From Leptospiraceae bacterium (lineage in GTDB: Bacteria; Spirochaetota; Leptospiria; Leptospirales; Leptospiraceae), in assembly GCA_024233875.1 (NCBI GenBank), contig JACKPB010000003.1, forward strand, positions 310,001 to 374,000: 64,000 nucleotides of DNA. Reading direction: 5' to 3'. Position 1 is the stretch's first letter. Every line of letters begins with the position of its first letter. The notes under the pieces were generated by a model that was given only the letters and a program-made list of their open reading frames with translations, did no database searches and was not told the DNA's origin. The position numbers and the translations under genes were made by a program. This document shows, piece after piece, positions 35,440 to 44,760 of the stretch.

Positions 35440-37056
35440 TTAGATTAGCTCGTTGTATATGAATTGATTAGGAGTGGTGTTATTACTTTGATTCCAATTT
35501 TGAATTTGTTCAATCTTAGTTTTTTTGTAATTGTACAAATCAATAATTTCATTTTTAATATTAATTTTTTCTTTCTGATAGATCTCTTTATTTACTAAAA
35601 ATTTTAAATCTATGAACTCTTCTTCTTCTCTATTGATATGAATCTTTCCTTCGTAATACAATTGATATAAATTCCTAACAAAATGGCTTACTCGATTAGG
35701 CTTTGGAAAATTTTTCATTTTGTAATCATGATTCCCTATAGGGAAGTGAATCCCTTCTACTGTAATACCTTTCGATTCAAATACTTCAAATTGAATGGAA
35801 GGGATGTATTCGAATAGAGGCTCAAATACTCCATACTTATTCAAGATCCAGGATAGGAATTGTCTTTTTTCTAAATCTCCTGATGTATTCTTTTGAATTC
35901 CCATTGAAATTTTTACATCATCTTCCTCTGTCAAAAAATCCATAAGTTCTTCTATTTTTTCAATATTTCCAAATTTTTTAGTTAAATTCTGTTTGTGAAA
36001 ACGAAATTCCTGATTCGTGGATAGGACAAAACACTCACTAAGAAGACCATCTCTTCCGGCTCTTCCGATTTGTTGCCAGTATGCTTCTAAACTGGATGGA
36101 AGCTCTAAATGGATAATCCATCTTATATTTGGTTTGTCCAGACCCATCCCAAAAGCAGATGTACAGAAGAGAACATCTATTTTGTTATCCAACCATTCTT
36201 TTTGAACTCGATCTCTTTCTTTCTTAGATCTCTTCTTTCCATTATCTTCTCTTGCATTCACACCTGCAAACCAATCTGTAGTACATAAATTTTTAAATTC
36301 ATCCGCTAAGGATTTTGCAGTATCAGGAGATATTACAAAAACTAACCCTTTTCCTTTCGGTTTTAGTTCCAGTATTTTATTCTTTAAAATTTCTTTTTGC
36401 TCTTTTTTATCTGATACATTCTCTAATACGATTTTTAAATTATCTCTATCGGGTTTGATTGGTGAAATAAAGTTTGAATCCGGAATGCCCAAGTCTTTCA
36501 TGATTTCCGATTTGGATCTTTGGCTTAGTGTGGCAGTACAGGCAATAATCCTTAAATTCAAACGATCAGAGACTTCTTTGATACGGAGATAATCCAAACG
36601 AAAATCCCTTCCCCACTCTGACAAACAATGAGCCTCATCTACGATAAGAAAACTGGGAGGTACTTTTGAATTTTCTAATATAGACTGTAACGAAATCGAA
36701 GTAAATCTTTCAGGAGCAATATATAAAAGTTTAAAGTCTCCTTTCGAGGCTTGTTTTATGATATCAATTTTCTCCTGTCTTGACTCTATTTCAGAATGGA
36801 TAGCATGGGTTGGAAAATTTGAGTTTAGAGTTTGATCCTTCATAAGTGAAATCAAAGGAGAAATGACAATTCCCCATTGATTTTTAATAAAAGGATACAA
36901 TTGATAGATTAAACTTTTTCCAGCACCGGTGGGTAATATATATAAGAAGTTTGCATCATTCTTTAATAATTCCTTATATACCTTCTCCTGATAATCCTTA
37001 AGACCATTTCGAATATTAGGAAAATTCTTCTGTATGATTTCTTCTAATTGACTCAA
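35440..37056 (-). CDS. RecQ-like 3'-5' DNA helicase
   Basis: A 538-aa SF2 helicase with RecQ signatures: YILPTGAGKSLIYQL (Walker A 42-48), FLIVDEAHCLSEWGRDFR (motif II with the RecQ aromatic loop, near 138-152), CTATLSQ, TSAFGMGLDKPNIRWIIHLE (motif V) and YWQQIGRAGRDG (motif VI). The C-terminal zinc Cys cluster and HRDC domain of housekeeping RecQ are not evident; residues after 350 are instead specific. It is thus an accessory, defence-associated RecQ relative. It overlaps the PLD gene by 4 bp upstream and is followed after 4 bp by the UvrD-nuclease gene, which suggests a joint unwinding-degradation role. Confidence 0.85.
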   Translation of the reverse strand: MSQLEEIIQKNFPNIRNGLKDYQEKVYKELLKNDANFLYILPTGAGKSLIYQLYPFIKNQWGIVISPLISLMKDQTLNSNFPTHAIHSEIESRQEKIDIIKQASKGDFKLLYIAPERFTSISLQSILENSKVPPSFLIVDEAHCLSEWGRDFRLDYLRIKEVSDRLNLRIIACTATLSQRSKSEIMKDLGIPDSNFISPIKPDRDNLKIVLENVSDKKEQKEILKNKILELKPKGKGLVFVISPDTAKSLADEFKNLCTTDWFAGVNAREDNGKKRSKKERDRVQKEWLDNKIDVLFCTSAFGMGLDKPNIRWIIHLELPSSLEAYWQQIGRAGRDGLLSECFVLSTNQEFRFHKQNLTKKFGNIEKIEELMDFLTEEDDVKISMGIQKNTSGDLEKRQFLSWILNKYGVFEPLFEYIPSIQFEVFESKGITVEGIHFPIGNHDYKMKNFPKPNRVSHFVRNLYQLYYEGKIHINREEEEFIDLKFLVNKEIYQKEKINIKNEIIDLYNYKKTKIEQIQNWNQSNNTTPNQFIYNELI

Positions 37057-38249
37057 CTTTCACCTTTATTTTGACTATTCCACATATCTCGGATATCTTT
37101 ATAATGACTACTTTCATACATTTCCTGACAAAGATGATCTACACACCTGTATTTGATTTTATCTGAGATTTGGTCTGAATCTTCTCCTAAATATTCTTTC
37201 CAATATTCTACCATGCGATTCATAACTTTAATAAAAGTTTCATAAGGGGTTTGTGAGGTGGTGGAATTTGCCCGGAAATCTCTCCCATCCAAATTCAAGA
37301 ACCCAAAGGCACTCTTCCGGTTGAGGATTGGATATCTATCGGGGTAGGCTCGGTGCAGAATTTCCGATAAAATTGATTCTCCTAAAACGTTAGTTAAGCG
37401 ACCGGATTTCAATACCTCATCAGGAGAAGAGGATGTGCTAGCAATCATATTTAGAATAGATTTGGTTACTCTTCTTGGATCTTCCTGTTGGATTCTATCT
37501 TTGAGATTACTCCATCCAGCTGATTCAGTAATCGCCCAGATATTTTGAAATAAATAATCCTTAATGAATTCATCTGGTTCGCATTCCTGATTTTGTAAAT
37601 CATGAATATTTTTGGTTATGATCGAATTGTATTCTTCTACTTCAGATTCGATATCCTCATAATCCCAATTCTCAATTTCAAATCTTTCAAATTCAGCAAA
37701 TACCTTGTCTTTTGTTAGTGCCATTTTTACATCCTCAGTTAATTTTTCTATATGAATCTTTTTGGAACTCGGTTCATAAGGAATACTTTGTTCCAGAATA
37801 GTATTTATAATTTCTTTGATTTTTGTTGCTTCTTTATCTACTAATAATTGAGAAGAATTAAATTCAATGTTAGAGTTCATTCCACTATGGGTAATATTAG
37901 ATGAACCAAATATAATTTTTACAGAATTTTGCTCGAAAGAGGCATAAATCTTAGCATGAATAAAACTATCCTTACTAATGTTAAATCTAAATAGGGATGG
38001 ATAGCTATTTAAATACTCTTTTGCAATTTCATAATCCTGGTCGGGAAATACTTCACCTACTATCAAAGTAAGAGAATTTCCTTTATTCAATATATCATCT
38101 AAATATGGTTTTATGATAGTTAATCCATTATTTGTTAAATATCCGGTGATTAAAAAAAATTCTCTTCCAGAGGATAATAATTCTTGAATTGCTTTCTGAA
38201 AATCCCTAGTTTCTATTGGAATATTTTTATTTTTCTTGAAAAACTTCAT
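37053..38249 (-). CDS. PLD-fold nuclease-like protein, first gene of the defence operon
   Basis: A 398-aa protein with one phospholipase-D-type half-site: FIHAKIYASF (His 98, Lys 100) followed by IIFGSSNITHSGMNSNIEFN, the pattern of PLD-like nucleases that work as dimers. The canonical Asp of the HKD motif is not obvious. The C-terminal half carries LSEILHRAYPDRYPILNRKS and AFGFLNLDGRDF, a segment seen in some restriction-associated proteins but not assignable here. It starts at 38249 as the first intact gene of the ten-gene operon and its stop overlaps the RecQ start (ATGA). It probably cuts DNA or RNA as the operon's nuclease or effector. Confidence 0.75.
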   Translation of the reverse strand: MKFFKKNKNIPIETRDFQKAIQELLSSGREFFLITGYLTNNGLTIIKPYLDDILNKGNSLTLIVGEVFPDQDYEIAKEYLNSYPSLFRFNISKDSFIHAKIYASFEQNSVKIIFGSSNITHSGMNSNIEFNSSQLLVDKEATKIKEIINTILEQSIPYEPSSKKIHIEKLTEDVKMALTKDKVFAEFERFEIENWDYEDIESEVEEYNSIITKNIHDLQNQECEPDEFIKDYLFQNIWAITESAGWSNLKDRIQQEDPRRVTKSILNMIASTSSSPDEVLKSGRLTNVLGESILSEILHRAYPDRYPILNRKSAFGFLNLDGRDFRANSTTSQTPYETFIKVMNRMVEYWKEYLGEDSDQISDKIKYRCVDHLCQEMYESSHYKDIRDMWNSQNKGES

Positions 38250-38280
38250 TTCAAGTTATAGATATATTTTTCATATATTA

Positions 38281-38481
38281 CTAATTCAGTTCCTCAGCAG
38301 CCTTATCGGTAAAAATAAAAGCGACAATCTCTTCCGTCCTAGCGATCTTTTCCTTAATTTGAAAGGCGATACGCTCGGATACAAATTCTGTTTTTCCAGA
38401 ACCAGCTGATGCAATGATTTGAACATTCCCTGATAAGAGATTCCTATTCTTCTTAAAAACTTCTTCATTGTAAATGGGCAT
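38281..38481 (-). pseudogene. 5' fragment of a UvrD-type helicase
   Basis: 66 codons ending at a stop: VQIIASAGSGKTEFVSERIA and IVAFIFTDKAAEELN, equivalent to the first 65 residues (Walker A and motif Ia) of the UvrD-like helicase at 32724-35435, but not identical to it. Nothing helicase-like follows, since the PLD gene starts 31 bp downstream. It is most likely the stump of a helicase gene replaced by the PLD-RecQ-UvrD block. Alternatively it is a small translated leader; its ATG and the operon are in the same direction. Confidence 0.65.
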
Positions 38482-38718
38482 CCTAATATCCTAATACATA
38501 AGCCTTATACTTTATTTTATAAGCATTAAATGAAAAAACTTCTTTCTTTCAAAGGGAATTTGGCAAACATATCAAGATTTTGATCAAAATCACTCTACTT
38601 GAAAAAACTATCTTAATTTTCCAAAGTACTACAGGAAATCAATTCATTTTTGATTGTATTTTAGCAAAATTCTCATTATTTGGTTCTATTCACCCCAATA
38701 TCCCAAGGAGAACCCACA

Positions 38719-40419
38719 ATGATCTACCCATCCGAATACATAAATCCGAGTGATGATCCCAATTTTGGTACAAAATCAGCAGAGGAGACGTTTTACAATA
38801 GACTTAAGGAAGAACTTGCCGGAACGGGAAATATCGTTTTTTACAATCTCATACTAAATCTCGCAGGGGTGGAGCATCGGGAGATTGATTTTTTAGTAAT
38901 CAACCCATCCGGGGTTTTCATTTTGGAGCTGAAAAACGGTAGGTGGAAAGTCGAAGCAAACACCTGGAAGCAATACATCGCAGAACGGAAGAAATGGGAG
39001 CCGGCCAAAAGAAATCCCATCGAACAGTTGGAAACCGCTTCGGAAGAATTCTTTAAATTTCTAAAAATCAATAACAACAACCGCCCTCCCGTAAAACCGG
39101 ATTCCATCTATCGCCTTCTACTTCTTCTAAAGAACTCCAAAGGATCCATCCAATTCAAAACCGACAGCAATATTATCTTCCAGGAAAGAGCGGGAGAAGA
39201 TCTCGGCAAACTCATGAAACTCAAAACTTCTTCCCTAACGCCAAATGCGATCAAAAAAATCGAGACCATCGTACTACAGAATACAAATTACTACCCCACT
39301 TTCGAGAGAAGGATGGAGGATCACGAAAAAAGGATCATTGCACTTACAAAGGAACAATATCGGGTCATCTGCGAACTCTCAAAGCCCAGACACCTGATAT
39401 CCGGAGTTGCTGGATCCGGAAAAACATTAATCGCCATTGAAGCCACCAAAATCGCTACAAAGAAAAAATGGAAAACACTCTTAATCTGTAGATCGAGCAA
39501 TTTAAATAAATACCTTTCCAGAGTCTGTAGCAATACGATCGATATCAGTACAATGTACGAACTCTGTAATGGGATCATGAAAGATGCAAAAGAATCGGGG
39601 TATACGATTGAATCGGATCAAACAAATCGTGACGAGGACTATCTCCGGGCTGTCCTACCGGCTCAGGTAGAAGAGTATCTTAGGAACAACACCACTAAAA
39701 AGAAGTATGATTTTATCATTATAGATGAAGCACAGGATATCATGAGTTATACGGAATTGACCATCTTTGATAAAATTCTCAAGAATGGATTTGAAAATGG
39801 GAAATGGTTGGTCTGCTACGATGAAGAACAGGCGCTCTTCGGAGAACTTAAGGAAGGTCTGGATTACATCCGGAGTTTCTCCCCGAATACAGCATACCTG
39901 AATGTAAACAAAAGAACTCCTGAATCCATCTACGAACTGGCATGTAAACTTTCGGGAAAGACAAACAAAAAATCGGATTTAAAAGATTTGGGAACCATCC
40001 AAACCCTTTCTTACAAAACGACCGAAGAAGCAAAGAAACATTTATTTGAGCTCGTTCACAATGCGGTGACATTGCGGGGTCTCAAACCGGAAGACATTGT
40101 GATTTTATCTCCTCAAAATAAGAAGAACACGGAATCCATAGGTACTTTGATAAATCTTCAGAAAGAAGGCATCCGAGGAAGCTATAAGATCAAATTAGTG
40201 AATGATGGAACCTTTACACCGAATCAGGTTGGTTTTTCGGAAATCGGAAGATTCAAAGGTTTGGAAAGAAAAATGGTCATCCTCACAGGAATCGAAAACT
40301 TTGCTGATCCGGACTTGAGAAATACAATCTATGTGGCACTGACAAGAGCCACCCACTACAGTGCTCTTTTATACAACAAAAAAGCTGATAAGAGTTTGCA
40401 AAAACTATTGAACCGGTAA
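38719..40419 (+). CDS. NERD-domain nuclease fused to a UvrD-like/DUF2075 helicase
   Basis: A 566-aa protein. Residues 10-110 are a NERD (nuclease-related) domain: AGVEHREIDFLVINPSGVFI then LELKNGRWKVEA, with the Asp and Glu-x-Lys of a PD-(D/E)XK fold. The helicase starts near 220 with LISGVAGSGKTLIAIEATK, then FIIIDEAQDIMSYTE (motif II), YLNVNKRTPESIYELA and NTIYVALTRATHYSALL (motif VI). The start is placed at 38719, where AAGGAG lies 9 nt upstream; an in-frame ATG at 38680 lacks one. It is transcribed divergently from the ten-gene operon. NERD-helicase proteins occur in defence islands and some act alone against phage; that role here is inference. Confidence 0.85.
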   Translation: MIYPSEYINPSDDPNFGTKSAEETFYNRLKEELAGTGNIVFYNLILNLAGVEHREIDFLVINPSGVFILELKNGRWKVEANTWKQYIAERKKWEPAKRNPIEQLETASEEFFKFLKINNNNRPPVKPDSIYRLLLLLKNSKGSIQFKTDSNIIFQERAGEDLGKLMKLKTSSLTPNAIKKIETIVLQNTNYYPTFERRMEDHEKRIIALTKEQYRVICELSKPRHLISGVAGSGKTLIAIEATKIATKKKWKTLLICRSSNLNKYLSRVCSNTIDISTMYELCNGIMKDAKESGYTIESDQTNRDEDYLRAVLPAQVEEYLRNNTTKKKYDFIIIDEAQDIMSYTELTIFDKILKNGFENGKWLVCYDEEQALFGELKEGLDYIRSFSPNTAYLNVNKRTPESIYELACKLSGKTNKKSDLKDLGTIQTLSYKTTEEAKKHLFELVHNAVTLRGLKPEDIVILSPQNKKNTESIGTLINLQKEGIRGSYKIKLVNDGTFTPNQVGFSEIGRFKGLERKMVILTGIENFADPDLRNTIYVALTRATHYSALLYNKKADKSLQKLLNR

Positions 40420-40526
40420 GAACATCGGATCATCGTCCCCAAACCCCTTTTATCGATCTATTAGTAACTCATCTTACGCAGAATTTTATTTTTCTAATTT
40501 TTTTTAGTTTAAAATCAAAATCATTA

Positions 40527-40590
40527 TTTGCTAATAAATCAATAAAAATATGGGTTTGGGCGATAGCCCAATCTGCCAGCAGGCTCCCCG
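40527..40590. repeat. Paired-hairpin intergenic repeat, copy 1
   Basis: Shares about 60 bp with 61804-61866: TTTGCTAAT, AATCAATAAAAATATGGG, the hairpin TTGGGC-GATA-GCCCAA, and CTGCC-R-GCAGGCTCCC. The second part, CTGCCGGCAG in copy 2, is itself a palindrome. Two hairpins in tandem between genes suggest a REP-like or RNA-level element. It lies between the NERD-helicase gene and the minisatellite, within the gene-free interval 40420-41052. Confidence 0.65.
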
Positions 40591-40621
40591 TAGAAATGGA
40601 GAAACTATATAATATTTTAAA

Positions 40622-40824
40622 GGACTGACTGCTAACTATATACCTGAAGGACTGCTAACCATACACCTGAAGGACTGCTAACTATATACCTGAAGGACTG
40701 CTAACCATACACCTGAAGGACTGCTAACTATACACCTGAAGGACTGCTAACCATACACCTGAAGGACTGCTAACCATACACCTGAAGGACTGCTAACTAT
40801 ACACCTGAAGGACTGCCACCTGAA
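40622..40824. repeat. 23-bp minisatellite, about eight tandem units
   Basis: Seven exact-length 23-bp units start at 40649, 40672, 40695, 40718, 40741, 40764 and 40787 (GGACTGCTAACYATAYAC plus CTGAA), preceded by a 27-bp variant at 40622 and followed by a partial unit at 40810. Two variants, with CCATACAC or CTATATAC/CTATACAC, roughly alternate. 23 is not a multiple of three and every unit contains stops, so it is not coding. The uniform head-to-tail array suggests slippage-driven copy number change. Confidence 0.9.
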
Positions 40825-41052
40825 GTACAGTCGTTGCACTGCAACGTCTCTCGATCCAAACAATAAAAAGACCCACGCATCGACTACCCCAATCACCCGA
40901 AAAACAGCTATTAGAGCGTTATCAAAAAATCCATAGAAAATGTCACCCTGAGGTCATCTGAACGAATTCCGGAAGTTTCCATTTCTACGGGTACTATTTT
41001 CTCTGCATATCTCTCCATCTTAGCAACCTTGAACCTAGAACTTATAGCATTT

Positions 41053-44000
41053 TCAATCGACCCCAATGCTTTTTCCACTTTCCCCATACTCTGACCAAAA
41101 CTCTTCGTTGGGAGTTCTTGTATCACCATCTTTAGAGAATTCTTTCTTCAATCCGTTTACGTAGTACATCTTCACCATTCCCTTATTCTTGGCCTGAACC
41201 TCGCCCCTGAACTCACAGTCAAAAAATTCTTTCACTTCGTTATAGGTTGTTTCGCTGATATTGATTTTTCCGGGTGTTCCACTTGATTCCATACGTGAGG
41301 CAGTGTTGACTGTATCTCCCCAAACATCGTAGGCAAATTTTTTCTCACCGATCACACCCGCAATCAAAGGTCCTGTGTGGATTCCCAGTCTCAATTCCCA
41401 ATAGGGAAAGCCCTTCTCCTCTTTCAAGCGCTTCATCAAATTCATAAAATCCTGAATTTCAAGGGATGCCAGAACACAATCAATCGCATGGGTATGATTT
41501 TTTTTGGGAATGCCTCCCGCACACATATAGCTGTCACCTATCGTTTTCAGCTTTTCTAAATTGAATCTTTCCGAGATCTTATCAAATTGAACAAAACAGG
41601 CATCGAGATCTTTGATCAATTCTTCGGGGGTTAGGGTTTCTGCGATCTGAGTGAATCCTTTGAAATCGGTAAACATTACTGACACTTTCTCAAACAGTAC
41701 GGGTTCGGAAGTCCCCTTTTCTTTCAATTCTTCCGCCACATCTTTCGGTAAGATATTCAGGAGAAGTTTTTCCGACTTGAGTCTTTCTTCTTCCGTCAAC
41801 TCATAGAGGTAGGAGTTATTGATGGCTATCGCCAATTGCTCACACAAAACCTCAGTAAATTCAATCTCACCCTTGAGTAATTTTTTGAGACCACCATAAC
41901 AGTTGATTTGAAAGATACCGATGACTTTTTCATGTACTACAAGAGGAACCTGAAGGGTAGAATTTGTTTGAAGATCCACTAACCAGTTTCGATCTAAATC
42001 AGATATGAACTCGGGTGGAATCCTTCTTACATCAGGAAAATAAAGAGTCTTTTTTTTCTGAAGAATGCGGGAGATCGATCCATTTTCTTTCCTTAGGTCT
42101 ATCCTAAGATTAAATAACTCATTTGCCTTTTCTTTACCGAGATTCCCTGAGAAGTATCTGGTAAATAATTCATGCTTCCTACTATCAATGAGTTGCAAAA
42201 GGAAAATGTCTGCATTGATTCTATCACTCAATTCTATAATGGCATGATTTATGATTTCCTCAAGATGCCGGGAAGAGTTGATCACCCTAGAAAATTCATT
42301 GATAAACTCTAATTTGGATTTGGCGATTTCGCTTTGCATTTTTTCATATTGCACCTGCTTCAAGAGATTGGCTCCTCTGACGATACCGGATAGCTGCTCA
42401 CCGAGAATAGAGATCTGAGAAAGTTGTTCTTTCGAAATGAATATCTTTCCTATATTGTATAGATCCAAAAATCCTATGGGTTCATTGTTTAGTATCAGGG
42501 GCACAATGAGAAACGATTCGAGGCGAAAGTTTTCGATTGTATACAATTCCTCCTCTGTGAGACCAATTTTTTTTATTCTCGGGAAATAAACAGGTCTCTT
42601 GGCTTTGTAAGCCATCCCGTGCCCTCCTGCAATAGAGGTGATCGGGACATCAAAACTATAGATTTTTTGAATGACTTCCTTCGGGATGTTTTCCGGTTCG
42701 GAGAGATATACGGGTTTCATAATTTTTTTCTCGGGTTGAACAATATGAAGTGCATAGTGATGGATGTCATAATGCAGGGAAATGTAAGAACCAATTTTCT
42801 TCAAAATGGTGATGATGTCAAATTCCTGATTCAGGCTTTTGATCAAATGATTCAAATCTTCGGTTTCCTGTTTTTGCTTTTCGATTTGAAGCCTTGCCAG
42901 TTCTGTATTTTCTTTTTCTCTTTTCACCAGATCTAAGAGATGAGCCGTCTCGATCACCCCTGAAATCTGATTGCAGAGATCCGAAATTCTAAGAATTTCT
43001 TTTTTATTTAGCTTCATCTTTCTATCCATATTAGAAAGACAAATCACACCCACACATTCCCCCTTACTGATGAGGGGTACGTGAAGGAGAGATTTCAATT
43101 CCAGAGTTTCGGTGATTCGATTGTCTATTTCATTGTTACTTCGGATAAGTACGGGCAAATAAAGTGGTCTTTTTCTCTGAAAAACCTTTGCTATGACCCC
43201 TCCATTTTCATCTAGAGGGAGAGTCATATTCATTAAAAATTGATATTGATTTTCGGGCAATCTCTGATAGCTGTAAGCTTTGAAGGTAAACAAATACTTT
43301 CTGCGCCGATCCGGTAAAAAGAGCCAGGTTCCGAGGATACCGAACCTCTCATATATATACTTTGATATTTCTATAAATATATAATTCAAATCGGAATGGG
43401 AGTTGATTAAGGAGATAAATTTATTGGTTACCTCCAATTCACTCTGAGTGAGGATGAGATCATGGCTGAACTTTTCTGAATTGCTCAGAGCCTTAGTAAA
43501 TTGCATGGACAGAACCAAAGCCTGAACAATGGTGAATCCCAGGACTCCTATCTGAAGCAAATGGGGTGTGGGCACTACGAGCCGGGTGGAGAGAATGTCA
43601 TGAATGACAAATCCAAACAAAAAAAGAATCCCGCCCATAAATACTTTTGCTTCCTTTTTTTTGTTTCGAATCGCTTTAGAGATTACTATTAAAAAATACA
43701 ATCCGGATAAGATCAAAGAGATTTGAATGTAGATTAAGAATTTAGAAATTCCGAAACTATCCCTCATCCATACAGGAAGGATCATGAAAACGGATATGAC
43801 CTGGATACCGATTTTCATAGAATGGGAAAACTCCTGACGGAAGAGATAGTAAATAAAATTAGTAAAGGCTATGATGATAAGGAGAATATCAATGTATTCA
43901 AGCTGGAAGAGGATTTGAGACTCAAGAGGAAAAATATTATGCAAATACCTTTCTCCCGTCACCAGAACCCGTAACACAATCAGGAGACAGTAAATGGCAA

Positions 44001-44760
44001 ACCAGAAGGCGGAAAGCTCTTTTTTTCTTCCGAAGTAAATTCCGAGATGGTAAAAACTCATCATCAGTAGGGACCCCACAAGAAAAAAGTCCATTGCCAT
44101 TTTTTTAGTCTTTAATTCTGAAATCGATTCATAGCTTCCCAGGAGAATCGGAGAAAATATACCTCCGCTTCTATGATGATAATTGGAAATATGAATCATT
44201 AAATCTAATATTCTCTCTCCATCAGGTGAGGGTTGGATTTCCTCACTGTGAATCAAAATTTGTTTTAATTTAAAAGATGGGATCGCAGATTCATCCCTTG
44301 CGACCATCCCCTCTCCTCCTCTATACCTTCCATTCAGGTACAATCGATAAGATGTATAGATACTGGGGAGAGAAAGCATAAGATCCGGAGGTTTGTTTTC
44401 CAAACAATCGGAAGGATTTTTACAAAATTCAGGCAATTTTATTCTTAAAAAATAAGTTCCATACCCCAATCTATCCGAGTCGTTTGGATCTGAAAGATCG
44501 GAAATCCAAGCTCCCGGAACATTCAAATACGAATTTACTTCCTTGGCTTCGGTTGATAGAGAAGGGTTAAGAAATTTCTTCCTTTGAAAAATCCATTCTC
44601 CGGAAAGTTGGACGGGTGCATTCGTAGAGAAATTCCAGGTTTTAAGATCGAGAGTCCCCTTTTCTGCCTTCGGAGGGAGAGGCATAGACTTGCCTGTGCA
44701 TTCAAAGAAAAGGAAGAAGAGGAAGAGTAAATACTTTATTTTTTTCAATTTTTTGCCCAA
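41053..44760 (-). CDS. 7TMR-DISM receptor with three GAF domains and a class III adenylate cyclase
   Basis: A 1235-aa membrane receptor. A lipoprotein-like leader (LLFLFFLFFECTGKS) starts at a TTG codon. An extracytoplasmic 7TMR-DISMED2-like sensor (about 30-200) is followed by seven membrane helices (about 215-410), then three GAF domains (about 445-610, 640-790, 820-985), each opened by a coiled-coil stretch. The class III cyclase begins near 1020: VMFTDFKGFTQIAE (metal Asp), LKTIGDSYMCAGGIP, and YDVWGDTVNTASRMES near 1148. The Lys and Asp positions that select adenine appear present, so cAMP is the likely product. It is monocistronic; the upstream and downstream intervals hold no partner. 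Confidence 0.85.
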   Translation of the reverse strand: MGKKLKKIKYLLFLFFLFFECTGKSMPLPPKAEKGTLDLKTWNFSTNAPVQLSGEWIFQRKKFLNPSLSTEAKEVNSYLNVPGAWISDLSDPNDSDRLGYGTYFLRIKLPEFCKNPSDCLENKPPDLMLSLPSIYTSYRLYLNGRYRGGEGMVARDESAIPSFKLKQILIHSEEIQPSPDGERILDLMIHISNYHHRSGGIFSPILLGSYESISELKTKKMAMDFFLVGSLLMMSFYHLGIYFGRKKELSAFWFAIYCLLIVLRVLVTGERYLHNIFPLESQILFQLEYIDILLIIIAFTNFIYYLFRQEFSHSMKIGIQVISVFMILPVWMRDSFGISKFLIYIQISLILSGLYFLIVISKAIRNKKKEAKVFMGGILFLFGFVIHDILSTRLVVPTPHLLQIGVLGFTIVQALVLSMQFTKALSNSEKFSHDLILTQSELEVTNKFISLINSHSDLNYIFIEISKYIYERFGILGTWLFLPDRRRKYLFTFKAYSYQRLPENQYQFLMNMTLPLDENGGVIAKVFQRKRPLYLPVLIRSNNEIDNRITETLELKSLLHVPLISKGECVGVICLSNMDRKMKLNKKEILRISDLCNQISGVIETAHLLDLVKREKENTELARLQIEKQKQETEDLNHLIKSLNQEFDIITILKKIGSYISLHYDIHHYALHIVQPEKKIMKPVYLSEPENIPKEVIQKIYSFDVPITSIAGGHGMAYKAKRPVYFPRIKKIGLTEEELYTIENFRLESFLIVPLILNNEPIGFLDLYNIGKIFISKEQLSQISILGEQLSGIVRGANLLKQVQYEKMQSEIAKSKLEFINEFSRVINSSRHLEEIINHAIIELSDRINADIFLLQLIDSRKHELFTRYFSGNLGKEKANELFNLRIDLRKENGSISRILQKKKTLYFPDVRRIPPEFISDLDRNWLVDLQTNSTLQVPLVVHEKVIGIFQINCYGGLKKLLKGEIEFTEVLCEQLAIAINNSYLYELTEEERLKSEKLLLNILPKDVAEELKEKGTSEPVLFEKVSVMFTDFKGFTQIAETLTPEELIKDLDACFVQFDKISERFNLEKLKTIGDSYMCAGGIPKKNHTHAIDCVLASLEIQDFMNLMKRLKEEKGFPYWELRLGIHTGPLIAGVIGEKKFAYDVWGDTVNTASRMESSGTPGKINISETTYNEVKEFFDCEFRGEVQAKNKGMVKMYYVNGLKKEFSKDGDTRTPNEEFWSEYGESGKSIGVD

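Noticed and set aside
14854..38249. DISARM system
   Set aside because: An SNF2 helicase, a PLD nuclease and a methylase are present, but drmA- and drmB(DUF1998)-like genes are absent and the gene order does not fit.
40622..40824. CRISPR array
   Set aside because: The units are contiguous 23-bp direct repeats with no unique spacers, and no cas genes are in the window; Cas4-like residues at 32.7 kb belong to a helicase fusion.
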